DNA of 64,000 nucleotides from Rhizobium sp. Root1203 (GCF_001424945.1 NZ_LMCW01000014.1:1-64000); one strand, 5' to 3'. Numbered from the stretch's first letter, positions 19,437 through 28,994 are shown. The notes: generated by a model from the letters alone, not told the origin. Translations and numbers: made by a program.

Positions 19437-21064
19437 ATACGACTGCAGATCAAACAGTTGTCGACGTCGGTTCCTATGATTTCATCATCGTGGGAGCGGG
19501 ATCCGCGGGATGCGTGCTCGCCAACCGCCTTTCGGCCGACCCGGCAAACCGCGTCCTGCTGCTCGAGGCAGGCGGAAGCGATCGTTACCACTGGGTGCAT
19601 ATTCCCATTGGATATCTCTTCTGCATGGGCAATCCGCGCACCGACTGGATGATGAAGACGGCGGCCGAGCCCGGGCTCAATGGCCGTTCGCTCCCCTATC
19701 CGCGCGGAAAGGTTCTCGGCGGCTGCTCCTCGATCAACGGAATGATCTACATGCGCGGGCAGGCTGCCGATTATGACGGCTGGCGGCAGGCGGGCAACCG
19801 GGGATGGGGTTGGGACGAAGTGCTGCCCTATTTCATCAAATCCGAGGACAATTATCGGGGCAAATCCGGCATGCATGGGGCAGGCGGCGAATGGCGGGTA
19901 GAGCGCCAGCGGCTTTCCTGGCCGGTGCTCGATGCGTTTCGCGATGCCGCCGAGGAGCTCGGCATTCCCAAGACCGAGGATTTCAACGACGGCGACAACG
20001 AAGGATCGGGCTACTTCGAAGTCAATCAGCACGGCGGGATACGCTGGAACACCACAAAGGCGTTCCTGCGCCCGGCGATGATGCGATCCAATCTGCGCGT
20101 CCTGACCGGCGCGGAGACGGAGCGGCTGCAATTCGACGGACGGCGCGTGACCGGTGTCCGCTTTCGACTGAACGGCCGGACGCATGTTGCCCATGCAGGC
20201 CGCGAGGTCATCCTCTCGGCCGGGGCGATCAATTCGCCGAAGGTCCTGGAACTTTCGGGGATCGGGCGGCCGGATCTTCTGTCGGCCGCCGGTATCGACG
20301 TCGTCCATGCGCTTGAGGGCGTCGGCGAGAACCTGCAGGACCACCTGCAGATCCGCACCGTTTTCCGCATCGAGGGCGCAAAGACGCTGAACCAGCTCTA
20401 CCACAATCTCTTTACACGCGCCGGGATGGGGCTTGAATACGCACTGCGCCGTTCCGGCCCGCTCTCGATGGCGCCGAGCCAGCTCGGCATCTTTGCGAAA
20501 AGCGATCCGGCGGTCGCGACGGCAGATCTCGAATACCACGTGCAGCCGCTCAGCACCGACAAGCTTGGCGAACCGCTTCACCGCTATCCGGCGGTCACCG
20601 TCTCCGTCTGCAACCTGCGGCCGGAAAGCCGGGGCACCGTCCATATTGCCGGTCCGGATGCATCCGCTGCCCCCGAAATCAGGCCCAACTACCTGTCGAC
20701 GGCAGGGGACCGGCTGCTCGCTGCAAAATCAATTCGCCATGCCCGCAGTCTGATGCAGACGGAAGCGATCTCGAGGTTCAAGCCGCAGGAGATGCTGCCT
20801 GGGACGGCGTTCCAGAGCGACGACGAGCTCATCGGCCGCGCCGGCGACATCGCGACCACGATTTTCCACCCTGTCGGAACCTGCAAGATGGGCAGCGACA
20901 ATCTCGCGGTCGTCGATGCTGCTCTCCGGGTACACGGTCTTGCCGGATTGCGCGTCGTCGACGCGTCCATCATGCCGACGATCGTTTCGGGCAACACCAA
21001 CTCACCGGTGATCATGATCGCGGAGAAGGCGGCAGAGATGATCACCGCGGCAGGATCCTGCTGA
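19433..21064 (+). CDS. GMC-family FAD oxidoreductase (choline/alcohol dehydrogenase-like)
   Basis: A 543-aa flavoprotein. The N-terminal dinucleotide fold [17 protein letters not shown] (about residue 16), the GMC signature [20 protein letters not shown] (about residues 90-109), the active-site segment [10 protein letters not shown] (about 480) and the C-terminal [17 protein letters not shown] are all present. It oxidises a primary or secondary alcohol to an aldehyde or ketone. The start is GTG overlapping the kinase stop (GTGA). No signal peptide is seen, so it should act in the cytoplasm or at the inner face of the membrane. It ends the operon; its place in the pathway is not obvious beside a kinase route. 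Confidence 0.88.
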   Translation: MNTTADQTVVDVGSYDFIIVGAGSAGCVLANRLSADPANRVLLLEAGGSDRYHWVHIPIGYLFCMGNPRTDWMMKTAAEPGLNGRSLPYPRGKVLGGCSSINGMIYMRGQAADYDGWRQAGNRGWGWDEVLPYFIKSEDNYRGKSGMHGAGGEWRVERQRLSWPVLDAFRDAAEELGIPKTEDFNDGDNEGSGYFEVNQHGGIRWNTTKAFLRPAMMRSNLRVLTGAETERLQFDGRRVTGVRFRLNGRTHVAHAGREVILSAGAINSPKVLELSGIGRPDLLSAAGIDVVHALEGVGENLQDHLQIRTVFRIEGAKTLNQLYHNLFTRAGMGLEYALRRSGPLSMAPSQLGIFAKSDPAVATADLEYHVQPLSTDKLGEPLHRYPAVTVSVCNLRPESRGTVHIAGPDASAAPEIRPNYLSTAGDRLLAAKSIRHARSLMQTEAISRFKPQEMLPGTAFQSDDELIGRAGDIATTIFHPVGTCKMGSDNLAVVDAALRVHGLAGLRVVDASIMPTIVSGNTNSPVIMIAEKAAEMITAAGSC

Positions 21065-21169
21065 CCGCCGCGCGTGGCCTTCGACGGTCCCATTTCGTTG
21101 TGACTGTACCGATGCCGGTAAAGGGTCGGCTAACCACTCGCTACGGTTTTCCACGCGGGGCAGATCGAA

Positions 21170-21187
21170 ATACGACACCTGTCGTAT
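21170..21187. promoter_or_regulatory. 18-bp palindrome, copy 1 (candidate response-regulator site)
   Basis: ATACGACACCTGTCGTAT is a perfect inverted repeat with 8-bp arms and a 2-bp centre, about 100 bp upstream of the small exported protein gene at 21290. A copy differing at two positions lies at 24238-24255. Confidence 0.65.
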
Positions 21188-21289
21188 GTCATTGGATTGG
21201 TGGACCATCTACGCCGACGGTTCCCCCTTGCCAATGCAGGGGTGGCGGGCTCCCCGTGGGGCCTATTTTTAGGAACCAAGGATAGAGCC

Positions 21290-21493
21290 ATGAAGTACAT
21301 TCTCGCCCTGGCGGCATCGCTTGCCCTTGCTGGCACTGCGGGTGCCTCCGTCTCGCTCAACCCGGTCGCGAAGCAGGCCGTCGCAACGACGCATACTGAG
21401 AGCGAGGTAGCTCAGGGCCGCAATCGGGACAGCCGGGCGACACCACAGCGGGACAAGAACACCCCCAGCGGCGGCAAGACCATTTTTGGCTGA
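21290..21493 (+). CDS. Small exported protein of unknown function
   Basis: A 67-aa protein with a clear Sec signal peptide (ALAASLALAGTAGASVS). The mature part of about 47 residues is polar, charged and rich in Arg, Asp, Gly and Thr, with no cysteine. The ATG at 21290 is preceded by AAGGA; a longer frame starting at 21197 has no ribosome site and would destroy the signal peptide. A strong hairpin terminator follows. Its promoter carries the palindrome at 21170-21187, so it may be controlled by the neighbouring two-component system. I do not recognise the family. Confidence 0.65.
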   Translation: MKYILALAASLALAGTAGASVSLNPVAKQAVATTHTESEVAQGRNRDSRATPQRDKNTPSGGKTIFG

Positions 21494-21500
21494 CAACGAC

Positions 21501-21534
21501 GGTCTTCTCTACCCCTAAGAGGGTGGGGGAGACC
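21501..21534. terminator. Strong hairpin between convergent genes
   Basis: A 14-bp stem (three G-U pairs) runs from GGTCTTCTCTACCC (21501-21514) to GGGTGGGGGAGACC (21521-21534) with a 6-nt loop. It separates the plus-strand small gene from the minus-strand kinase gene. It lacks a long T-run. Confidence 0.65.
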
Positions 21535-21586
21535 ACTCGTTTCTGGTCGGGCAACACATGCCACGAACAGACTTGTCGCGTGGCGG

Positions 21587-23398
21587 CTAATCCACGGCGG
21601 AAAGGCTGTTGTCGAACGATGCTTCGTCGATCGCTCGGGCTTTTAAAATCGCTTCCCGGAGTTCGTCGCCGGTGATCGGCTTGTGCAGGATCAGGACGCC
21701 GCTGGCGGTCACCTCCTTCAGCCGGGACGGCGATGTGTCCCCGGTGACGATGATGGCTGGAACGGGCCGCCCGACATGGGCGCAAAGAGCCCGGATTGCC
21801 TCCAGGCCCGTGACGCCGTGCCCGAGACGGTAGTCGGCAATGATGAGATCGACCGCCACCTTGCCCGCCAATTCATCGTCCGCGAGGTCCCTCGAATAGA
21901 TCTTCTGCACCTCTGCTGCGGTTCGCCCGGCATAGACCAGGTGTCCGTCCAAAGCGAGCAATTGCTTCATCGCGTCGAGGACGTCCGTTTCGTCTTCCAC
22001 CACCATGATGCCGATTGGGAGAACGGGCGCTGAAGGACCCGCCGGCAGGATCGGCGCCTCCAGCACCTGAGCTTTAGGGACCGCTATGGAAAACATGGAG
22101 CCGCGTCCGGGAGCGGAGACCAATCTCAATGAGTGGCTTAGCAGGTCCGCGGTGCGGCGAACGATGGCAAGGCCCAGGCCCAAACCCTGGGTGCGGTCTC
22201 GCGCAGGGTTCTGTAACTGCACGAACTCCTCGAAGATCATCCTCTGCTGTTGCGAAGGGATGCCGCTGCCGGTGTCCCAGACCTGGATATCCACCGCGTT
22301 GCCGCGCCTGCGGCAGCCGAGCATGACTGTCCCTTCCTCCGTATATCGAAAGGCATTCGACAACAGGTTGTTGAGGATTCGCCGGAGCAACATCGGGTCG
22401 CTTTCCACCGTGAGATCGGAAACGATCACGCGCCATGCGAGGCCGCGCTGCCTTGCCTCTGCTGCGTATTCGGCGTGAAGGTCGCGAAAAAGCTCGCGCA
22501 GGGACACTGGCTCCTTTGCGACGGTGACCACACCCGCATCGAGACGGGAAATGTCGAGCAAGGCATTCAGGAGGCCGCTGAGGTTGGCGACCACGGATTT
22601 CGCTCTACTCGCCAGATCGCGGGCACTGCCGGAGGATACGTCGCCGCGCTGCGCCAATACGGACAGTGTGGATACAAGCAGGCTCAACGCGTGAATGGGT
22701 TGGCGCAAGTCGTGACTGGCGGCTGCGAGGAAGCGCGTTTTCGCGCGGTCCGCACTCTGCGCTCGATCTCGCTCCTCCTGCAGGTGCTCGACCAGGTTTT
22801 CATTTTCCAGTCGTAGGCTGATCGTCTCGCGCAACATCCTGTAGGTGATACGGCAATAGTAGAAATTGATGCCGACGAGCGAGGCGAGAAGGAACAGGAA
22901 GGGACCCGAGATATCGCTGCTGATCAGGATACAGCGCACCGCGATCGGGAGCACCGTCAGGAGAATCGATCCGACCAGGGCCGGCGGAAAGGCCGAAAGT
23001 GAGGGGACGGTGCCACAAACCAGCCCGGTCAGCACGATGACCGTGAATGACAGCACAACCGGCGATTCGGGAAGGAAGCCGGCCCAGCCGAGCGTTCCCC
23101 ATAGCAGGCCCGATATCCAGGAAAACGCCGCCGCGAGCCAGGCCCACTCAATGTTCGAGCCGCGCCCCGCATTGAGCCTGAAGAAACGCCGGGACGCCAG
23201 GACGCGTGTGGCGGTGAGCAGATACAATGCGCCAAGCCATGCGGCCAGCCAACCGGTGGAGACGTCACTCCGCAGCACGTACACCGCGGCCAGGGAAATG
23301 ACGATGTTGGAAATGACCACGCCGTAGGAGTTTCGGTACAGAAGTTCGACGAGAGCCTGACGTACCTTGTCCTCTTGCATCATTTGACCTTCATGCAT
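21587..23398 (-). CDS. Membrane-bound hybrid sensor histidine kinase
   Basis: A 603-aa sensor with about six N-terminal membrane helices (residues 28-190) and no obvious periplasmic domain. A coiled coil leads into the phosphoacceptor motif ASHDLRQPIHALS (His about 231). The ATPase domain has NNLLSNAFRYTEEG, DTGSGIP and GLGLGLAIVRR. A C-terminal receiver carries the acidic pair VVEDE, the phospho-Asp in LIIADYRLG and Lys in ILHKPI. The start at 23398 has GGAGG six bases upstream. It is divergent from the LuxR-type regulator at 23526, its likely partner. The signal is unknown. Confidence 0.88.
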   Translation of the reverse strand: MHEGQMMQEDKVRQALVELLYRNSYGVVISNIVISLAAVYVLRSDVSTGWLAAWLGALYLLTATRVLASRRFFRLNAGRGSNIEWAWLAAAFSWISGLLWGTLGWAGFLPESPVVLSFTVIVLTGLVCGTVPSLSAFPPALVGSILLTVLPIAVRCILISSDISGPFLFLLASLVGINFYYCRITYRMLRETISLRLENENLVEHLQEERDRAQSADRAKTRFLAAASHDLRQPIHALSLLVSTLSVLAQRGDVSSGSARDLASRAKSVVANLSGLLNALLDISRLDAGVVTVAKEPVSLRELFRDLHAEYAAEARQRGLAWRVIVSDLTVESDPMLLRRILNNLLSNAFRYTEEGTVMLGCRRRGNAVDIQVWDTGSGIPSQQQRMIFEEFVQLQNPARDRTQGLGLGLAIVRRTADLLSHSLRLVSAPGRGSMFSIAVPKAQVLEAPILPAGPSAPVLPIGIMVVEDETDVLDAMKQLLALDGHLVYAGRTAAEVQKIYSRDLADDELAGKVAVDLIIADYRLGHGVTGLEAIRALCAHVGRPVPAIIVTGDTSPSRLKEVTASGVLILHKPITGDELREAILKARAIDEASFDNSLSAVD

Positions 23399-23525
23399 CG
23401 CTTGCCTCCAGGCGCCCTGCGACTATCATCCGGGCGATCCCTTCCATCGAGAATTGATTCTCAGCACCATGTTTCCCACAGGTTGCTGAATAATGAATGT
23501 CGCAGCAGCATCTATTGGAGACGAT

Positions 23526-24170
23526 ATGAAGCGTCCTATGACCGCCATTCTGGCCGACGACCACGCCATCGTGCGCGAGGGATTGAAGGGTCTCATCTCC
23601 GCGATGACGACAATCTCGATCGTCGCGGAGGCGGCGGATGGCGAGACCCTGCTGAACCACGTGCGAAGCAAGCCGGCGGATCTGCTGATCCTCGACCTCG
23701 GCATGCCCGGGGTCACCGCAATGCAATTCATCTCCGATATAAAATCGTTGGCGCCTCGAATGAAAATCCTGGTCCTGACGGCAAATGTCGAGCCTCGGAT
23801 GGTGCGCGCTGCCCTTGAGGCTGGTGCCAGCGCCTATCTGACCAAGGATGGAGACCCGGAAGAGCTCGTTGCGGCTATCGAGGCGACAGAGAAGGGCGAA
23901 ATCTATCTGGCCCGAACTGTCCGCTTCGCAACAGGCGGGCCGCCGCCCTCCATGCAGGAAATCCTGTCCCCGGTTCCTCTGACGCCGCGCGAGCGGCAGA
24001 GCCTTGCAATGATTGCGCAAGGCATGACCGCGCGGGAGACTGCGCAACGGATGGGAATTAGTCCGCTGACGGCGCGAAAGCATCGGGAAAATCTGATGAG
24101 AAAACTCGATCTGCACAGCACCGCCGAACTGACAGCCTACGCAGTGCGCCTGGGATTGCCGGCCGGCTGA
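23526..24170 (+). CDS. NarL/LuxR-type response regulator
   Basis: A 214-aa regulator. The receiver domain has ADDHAIV, the phospho-Asp in LLILDLGMPG, Thr in VLTAN and Lys in YLTKDGD. The C-terminal LuxR helix-turn-helix spans about 148-205 (LTPRERQSLAMIAQGMTA ... SPLTARKHRENLMRKL). ATG 23526 is chosen because GGAG lies five bases before it; an ATG at 23493 has no ribosome site. It is divergent from the hybrid kinase and lies between two copies of an 18-bp palindrome, which are reasonable candidates for its binding sites. Confidence 0.9.
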   Translation: MKRPMTAILADDHAIVREGLKGLISAMTTISIVAEAADGETLLNHVRSKPADLLILDLGMPGVTAMQFISDIKSLAPRMKILVLTANVEPRMVRAALEAGASAYLTKDGDPEELVAAIEATEKGEIYLARTVRFATGGPPPSMQEILSPVPLTPRERQSLAMIAQGMTARETAQRMGISPLTARKHRENLMRKLDLHSTAELTAYAVRLGLPAG

Positions 24171-24237
24171 TCTGGAGCAAACGCAGGCAATATTTCTTTA
24201 ACCATCAACGGTTTATCGCACCGAAAGGCTCACTCGA

Positions 24238-24255
24238 ATACGGCACATGTCGTAT
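24238..24255. promoter_or_regulatory. 18-bp palindrome, copy 2
   Basis: ATACGGCACATGTCGTAT matches copy 1 (21170-21187) at 16 of 18 positions and keeps the inverted symmetry except for one pair. It is 57 bp upstream of the start of the broken LysE gene. Confidence 0.65.
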
Positions 24256-24311
24256 TTCTTCGGCCGCAAGCCAGGCCTATTCCTCCCGCTGCTCAATCAT
24301 GGGAGGAGCCG

Positions 24312-24931
24312 ATGCCGTCGTCGCTGGAACTTTGGATTCCGTTCGCCATTGCGACACTTGCCTTCGCTTGCGTGCCGGGACCGGCCATTCTCTATATGAC
24401 TGCCCAGACGCTGGCCCACGGCCGACGGGCGGGCTTGATGTCCGCGCTTGGCGTTCACATCGGCTGCTATGTGCACATTGCCGCTGCCGCCATTGGCCTA
24501 GCCTCGCTGATCACTCATGCGCCAATCGTCTATGCGGCCATCAAGTTTGTCGGCGCAGGCTATCTGGTCTGGCTCGGCCTGAGGATGTTCCTTGGCTGGA
24601 ACAATGGCAGCAACGCCGCCGACCAGCCGGGGTCGAACAGCCTGCGCGACAGCATCGTCGTCGAAATTCTCAATCCAAGACGGCGCTCTTTTTTGTGACC
24701 TTTCTGCCCCAGTTCGTGGATCCCACGGCCGCCATGCCACTGTGGATGCAATTCCTGCTCCTGGGGTTCTTCGTCAACCTCGTCTTTTCGGTGGCCGACA
24801 TAGCGTCGGTCGGCATCGCCTCGCTCGCTCTCGAGCGTTTGAAGGGTCGAGGTACAGGATCGGTGCTGCCGAGGGCCTGCGGCACGATCCTCATCGGTCT
24901 CGGCATGGCGCTCGCCAGCCATCATGCTTGA
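24312..24931 (+). pseudogene. LysE/RhtB-family amino-acid exporter, frameshifted
   Basis: The first frame (24312 to a stop at 24698) encodes a typical LysE N-terminus with PGPAILYMTAQTLAHGRR and three helices. After residue 120 (VVEILNP) it runs into a wrong frame. The family continuation KTALFFVTFLPQFVDP begins in the next frame at 24677 and stays open to 24931. One base is missing in the Pro codon at 24675-24676. Restored, the protein would be about 206 aa, the normal length for the family. GGAGGAG before the ATG is an excellent ribosome site, so the gene looks recently intact. A sequencing error cannot be excluded. Confidence 0.85.
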
Positions 24932-25004
24932 TAGGTCGGCACGCGCGACGATGGCATCGATAGGATGCTTCATCGACGCGCACGCCTGCTTCATCCGCGG
25001 TTCG

Positions 25005-25763
25005 CTATCTGCCTGCAGCAATGGCCGCCTTTTCGATGACGTCGGCAACCGCTTCCGGTTGAGAGGCGAAGACCGCGTGGCTGGCTTTGATCTCGGTCAC
25101 ATCGCTGCCGGCCCGCCGCGCCATGTCCCGCTCCAAATCGGGATTAATGGAACGATCCTGGGTGGCGACGATCGACCAGCTCTTCCTGGTTTTCCAGGCC
25201 GGATCGCCGATCTTGGCTGAAAACGCTTCCTTTGAGGCGAAGACCTGCGATTTGGCAAGGAAGTCCGAGTCCTCCTTCGAGAGGTCTGCTGCGAAATCGG
25301 CTGCGAACGCGCTTGGGTCGAGATAGAGGTACTTGCCGTCCTTGGTCTCCCTGATATTCATGCCGCCCGCTGGCTTCGAGCTGGCAAGGGCAAGCAGGCT
25401 TTCACCTTTGTCTGGTTGAAACGCCGCAACATAGACCAGACCCGCGACATCGGGCCGGTTGCCGGCTGCCGTAATGACGACGCCGCCGTAGCTGTGACCG
25501 ACCAGAAGCGTCGGTCCATCCTGCAGATCGAGAACACGGTTCGTCGCCGCCACGTCATCGGCAAGCGAGGTGATGGGTTCCTGGACAATGGTGACGTGGA
25601 ACCCGCGCTTTGCGAGGATGTCGCTCGCTCTGCGCCAACCGGAGCCGTCTGCCAACGCGCCATGAACGATGACGACGTTCCTGACCTCGGCGGCCGCGAC
25701 CGGAAATGCAATGACGCTGGTGAGCAGGGCAACTGCCAAGGCGGAAATAGGGCTTCTGTTCAT
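25005..25763 (-). CDS. Exported alpha/beta-hydrolase
   Basis: A 252-aa protein with a Sec signal peptide (ALLTSVIAFPVAAAEV). The alpha/beta-hydrolase fold shows the oxyanion region IVHGALADGSGW, the nucleophile elbow VGHSYGG (Ser about 102) and a late Asp and His (QDRSINPD and ASHAVF). It resembles the salicylate-esterase-like and chloroperoxidase-like hydrolases often annotated only as alpha/beta-hydrolase. GGAGTGATCCCC before the ATG at 25763 supports the start. It lies 49 nt after dipZ on the same strand, so it is probably the second gene of that operon. The substrate is unknown. Confidence 0.82.
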   Translation of the reverse strand: MNRSPISALAVALLTSVIAFPVAAAEVRNVVIVHGALADGSGWRRASDILAKRGFHVTIVQEPITSLADDVAATNRVLDLQDGPTLLVGHSYGGVVITAAGNRPDVAGLVYVAAFQPDKGESLLALASSKPAGGMNIRETKDGKYLYLDPSAFAADFAADLSKEDSDFLAKSQVFASKEAFSAKIGDPAWKTRKSWSIVATQDRSINPDLERDMARRAGSDVTEIKASHAVFASQPEAVADVIEKAAIAAGR

Positions 25764-25812
25764 GGGGATCACTCCTTGCGTTTGACGTTGACGTTCAGGA
25801 CTAAAGGGACGC

Positions 25813-27588
25813 TCAGCCGAATGTGAAGGCATAGGCTTGCACGCCGGGATCGAGGAACCGGATTTCGAAGTTGCGCTCGGCGACATCGCTTGACTGGCGA
25901 ACCAGCTGGTAGAGCTTCGTGGTCGTCACCGTACCATTGCCATCGGTGTCGATGTCGGAGCCATGATCTGCTCCCGGCGCCTTGCCGTCGATCGTCACTT
26001 CAAAGCGGATCGGTTTGCCATTGCTGCCCGGTCCGAGAACGAGATGCAGGTCGCGGGCGCTGAAACGGTAGGTGATGCCGCCTCCCGGTTGATCGAGTGT
26101 CGCCTCTTCGGGGCCGACCACCCAGGTGCCGGAGAGCCCCCACTCATTGAGGCCAGGATTGGAGACGGAATAGTTGCGCGCGGCATCTGCGCGCAGCCTT
26201 TCGGGCGATACGAAATTCGACGCTTGCTGATAACCGATATAGGTTTCGCCGGATCGGATGCTGGCGAGATCGGGACTTGCCTCCACTCCCTTTGCATCCG
26301 GTGCGGCCGGTGCGCTTGCGGGCATCTTGCTGCCCGCCTCGCGCAGAAGATCCTGGATTGCCTGCTCGGTCTGTTGGTAGTTGCCTTCGCCAAAGTGGTG
26401 GTAGCGGATCTGACCCTTGGCATCGATCAGGTAGTGGGCAGGCCAGTAGCTGTTATCGAACGCCCGCCAGATGCGGTAGTCGTTGTCGATCGCAACGGGA
26501 TAGCCGATCTTGAACTCGCTGACCGCTTTCTTGACATTGGCGACCTTTTTCTCGAAGGCGAACTCAGGGGCGTGTACGCCGATCACCACAAGCCCCTGAT
26601 CCTTATATTTTTCGGCCCAGGCACGAACGTAGGGTGTGGTTCTGATGCAATTGATGCAGGAGTAGGTCCAGAAATCGATGAGAACCACTTTTCCCCGCAA
26701 CTGCTCGGTGCTTAGCGGTGCGGAATTCAGCCATTCGACAGCCCCGTCGAGCGAAGGCGCACGGCCTTCCACGGGAAGGTCGCTGACAAACGGCATGCCC
26801 GTGGCGACTGCGGCGACCGCGTCGTTGCTGGCGACCTCCGACGATGCGGGACCGGCAGGCTTTGCGTGGAACGTGTCCAGCACGGCCTGTTCGATCGATG
26901 TGGTGCTGGCATAGGAGAACCGTGCCAGCAGGCCGGTGTCGAGACCGAGCGCGATGACGGCGACGCCTGCCAGAACCGCAGCCCCGAGGAATTGCCGGAT
27001 ACGCTCGCTTGCGCCCAGGAACCCCTTCATGCGGGTGAAGACCTTGGCGCCGACAAGCAAGGCGACGGCAAGCGAGGAAGCGGCACCGGCAGCATAAGCG
27101 ATCAGCAGGAATGTCGTCTGCAGATTGGCGCCTTGCAACGCGGCACCCGTCAGCACCAGTCCGAGGATCGGGCCGGCGCATGGCGCCCAGAGCAGCCCGG
27201 TCGCGACGCCGAGAACAAGTGAGCTTTTTGCGGTGGGCGCATTGCGTGGATCGCCCGTTGCGTTGAGAAGATTGTTGCCGAACGATACGCTCGGCCGGGC
27301 AAGCAGGCTGGCGATGCGAGGGACAAGAAGGCTCAGTCCAAGAAGCGCAAGCAGGACGATCGCAAAAATGCGACCATACTCGTTGGCGCGGATGGCCCAG
27401 CTGCCGCCGACCGCGGCGAGCGTTGCGACGATTGCAAAGGTGGCGGCCATGCCCGCCAACATCGGCAATGTGCTTTTGACGAACGGCTGCCCGGCGCGCG
27501 CAAAGACGAAGGGGAGGATGGGGAGGATGCACGGGCTGAGGATTGTCAGCGCACCTCCCAGATAGGCAATGATAAGAAGCGTCATCAT
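25813..27588 (-). CDS. dipZ: DipZ-type fused CcdA / thioredoxin / carbohydrate-binding-like redox protein
   Basis: A 591-aa membrane protein with three parts. Residues 1-235 are a CcdA/DsbD-like membrane domain with paired cysteines in ILSPCILP and LWAPCAGP. Residues about 270-420 form a periplasmic TlpA/AhpC-like thioredoxin domain with the active site SCINC and FWTYS before it. Residues about 450-591 are a beta-sandwich of the type found at the C-terminus of DipZ proteins. It should move reducing equivalents from the cytoplasm to periplasmic thiols. AAAGGAAACG precedes the start. It shares a 353-bp control region with the hydrolase at 27942. Confidence 0.88.
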   Translation of the reverse strand: MMTLLIIAYLGGALTILSPCILPILPFVFARAGQPFVKSTLPMLAGMAATFAIVATLAAVGGSWAIRANEYGRIFAIVLLALLGLSLLVPRIASLLARPSVSFGNNLLNATGDPRNAPTAKSSLVLGVATGLLWAPCAGPILGLVLTGAALQGANLQTTFLLIAYAAGAASSLAVALLVGAKVFTRMKGFLGASERIRQFLGAAVLAGVAVIALGLDTGLLARFSYASTTSIEQAVLDTFHAKPAGPASSEVASNDAVAAVATGMPFVSDLPVEGRAPSLDGAVEWLNSAPLSTEQLRGKVVLIDFWTYSCINCIRTTPYVRAWAEKYKDQGLVVIGVHAPEFAFEKKVANVKKAVSEFKIGYPVAIDNDYRIWRAFDNSYWPAHYLIDAKGQIRYHHFGEGNYQQTEQAIQDLLREAGSKMPASAPAAPDAKGVEASPDLASIRSGETYIGYQQASNFVSPERLRADAARNYSVSNPGLNEWGLSGTWVVGPEEATLDQPGGGITYRFSARDLHLVLGPGSNGKPIRFEVTIDGKAPGADHGSDIDTDGNGTVTTTKLYQLVRQSSDVAERNFEIRFLDPGVQAYAFTFG

Positions 27589-27941
27589 CGTTTCCTTTGA
27601 GAGCGATTGAGAAGGCTCTGGACGGCGATTGCCGGGCAGCGAGGCGCATCAAGCCGGCATGACGTATATGGGATGTGTCCGGTTCCCCGGGCAAATGTAC
27701 CGAAGTGTAGGAATGGGCCGGAATGGCTACACGGCGACACAAAGGACCGGGACCCATGGGAAATGCGGTGATGTCCGGTGCGGCCGGATCGATGGTCGCG
27801 TTTGACTGGGTATTTGTATCACAACGTATCCAGCCGGCCGGAAGCTACACCGCCTTTCAAATGGTGGCGCCTCGGGACACATCCGGGATACATGTGGCAG
27901 GTGTTCTAGGGCTCATGATTCACGTGACAGGAGAGAGAGAG
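27589..27941. promoter_or_regulatory. Divergent control region, dipZ / Tat-exported hydrolase
   Basis: No gene is seen here. A 10-bp inverted repeat is split across the region: GGATGTGTCC at 27671-27680 near dipZ and GGACACATCC at 27875-27884 near the hydrolase. GTATC-like elements occur near 27662, 27815, 27827 and 27886. These resemble the arms of the inverted repeat upstream of ohr (31240-31297). Confidence 0.45.
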
Positions 27942-28994
27942 ATGACTGAGGAGATCAACCATCAACGCCGCCGTTTCTTCGGTGTTGCCGCCATGGCCGT
28001 GGCGGCGGTCGAACTCGGTACGACCGCGACTGCCAGCGCGCAGTCGCCACAACCCACCGCGGCGGAGGCGCCGGCAGTCAAGACGCGGTCGAAGGCTTCC
28101 TTCGCAGGGCTCAAGCAGGTCAAGGCGGGTGTGCTCGATATCGGGTATGCCGAGGCAGGGCCGGCAAACGGTCCGGCGGTTCTGCTTCTGCACGGCTGGC
28201 CCTATGACATCTACAGCTTCGTCGACGTCGCACCGCTGCTTGCATCGGCCGGCTATCGCGTGATCGTCCCCTATCTGCGGGGCTACGGAACGACGCGTTT
28301 CCTGTCCAAGGATACGCCGAGAAACGGCCAGCAGGCAGCGCTTGCAGCCGACATGATCGCTCTCATGGACGCGTTGGGCATCGAGAAGGCAATCGTCGCC
28401 GGCTACGATTGGGGCGCGCGCACCGTCAATATCATGGCTGCCCTATGGCCGGAGCGCTGCAAGGCGATGGTATCGGTCAGCGGTTACCTGATCGGCAGCC
28501 AGGAGGCCAACAGGAAGCCGTTGCCGCCCAAGGCCGAGCAGGCCTGGTGGTATCAGTTCTATTTCGCCACCGAACGTGGCCGGCTCGGCTATGAGGCCAA
28601 TCGCCATGAGTTCGCAAAGCTCATCTGGCAGACTGCGTCGCCCACGTGGGATTTCGACGATGCGACGTTCGACCGGTCGGCTGCGGCTTTCGACAATCCC
28701 GATCATGTCGAGGTCGTCGTCCACAATTACCGTTGGCGCCTGGGCCTGGTCGACGGCGAGGCGAAGTACGACGCTTACGAAGAACGACTGGCAAAGGGTC
28801 CGATGATCTCCATTCCGACGATCACGATGGAAGGAGACAAAAACGGAGCGCCCCATCCCGAGCCCTCGGCCTACGCCGGAAAATTCTCAGGACGATACGA
28901 GCATCGCACGATCAGCGGGGGGATCGGCCACAATCTGCCCCAGGAGGCGCCGGAAGCATTTGCGCAAGCGGTACTGGACGTCGATCGGATGTAG
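27942..28994 (+). CDS. Tat-exported alpha/beta-hydrolase, epoxide-hydrolase-like
   Basis: A 350-aa protein. The N-terminus NHQRRRFFGVAAMAVAAVEL carries a twin-arginine motif and hydrophobic stretch, so export in folded form is likely. The hydrolase core has LLLHGWPYDIYSF, the nucleophile elbow AGYDWGARTV with Asp as nucleophile (about residue 157), and the catalytic His in GIGHNLPQEAP. An Asp nucleophile points to the epoxide hydrolase / haloalkane dehalogenase branch. GGAGAGAGAGAG before the ATG at 27942 fixes the start. It precedes the two-component pair by about 100 nt. Confidence 0.82.
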   Translation: MTEEINHQRRRFFGVAAMAVAAVELGTTATASAQSPQPTAAEAPAVKTRSKASFAGLKQVKAGVLDIGYAEAGPANGPAVLLLHGWPYDIYSFVDVAPLLASAGYRVIVPYLRGYGTTRFLSKDTPRNGQQAALAADMIALMDALGIEKAIVAGYDWGARTVNIMAALWPERCKAMVSVSGYLIGSQEANRKPLPPKAEQAWWYQFYFATERGRLGYEANRHEFAKLIWQTASPTWDFDDATFDRSAAAFDNPDHVEVVVHNYRWRLGLVDGEAKYDAYEERLAKGPMISIPTITMEGDKNGAPHPEPSAYAGKFSGRYEHRTISGGIGHNLPQEAPEAFAQAVLDVDRM

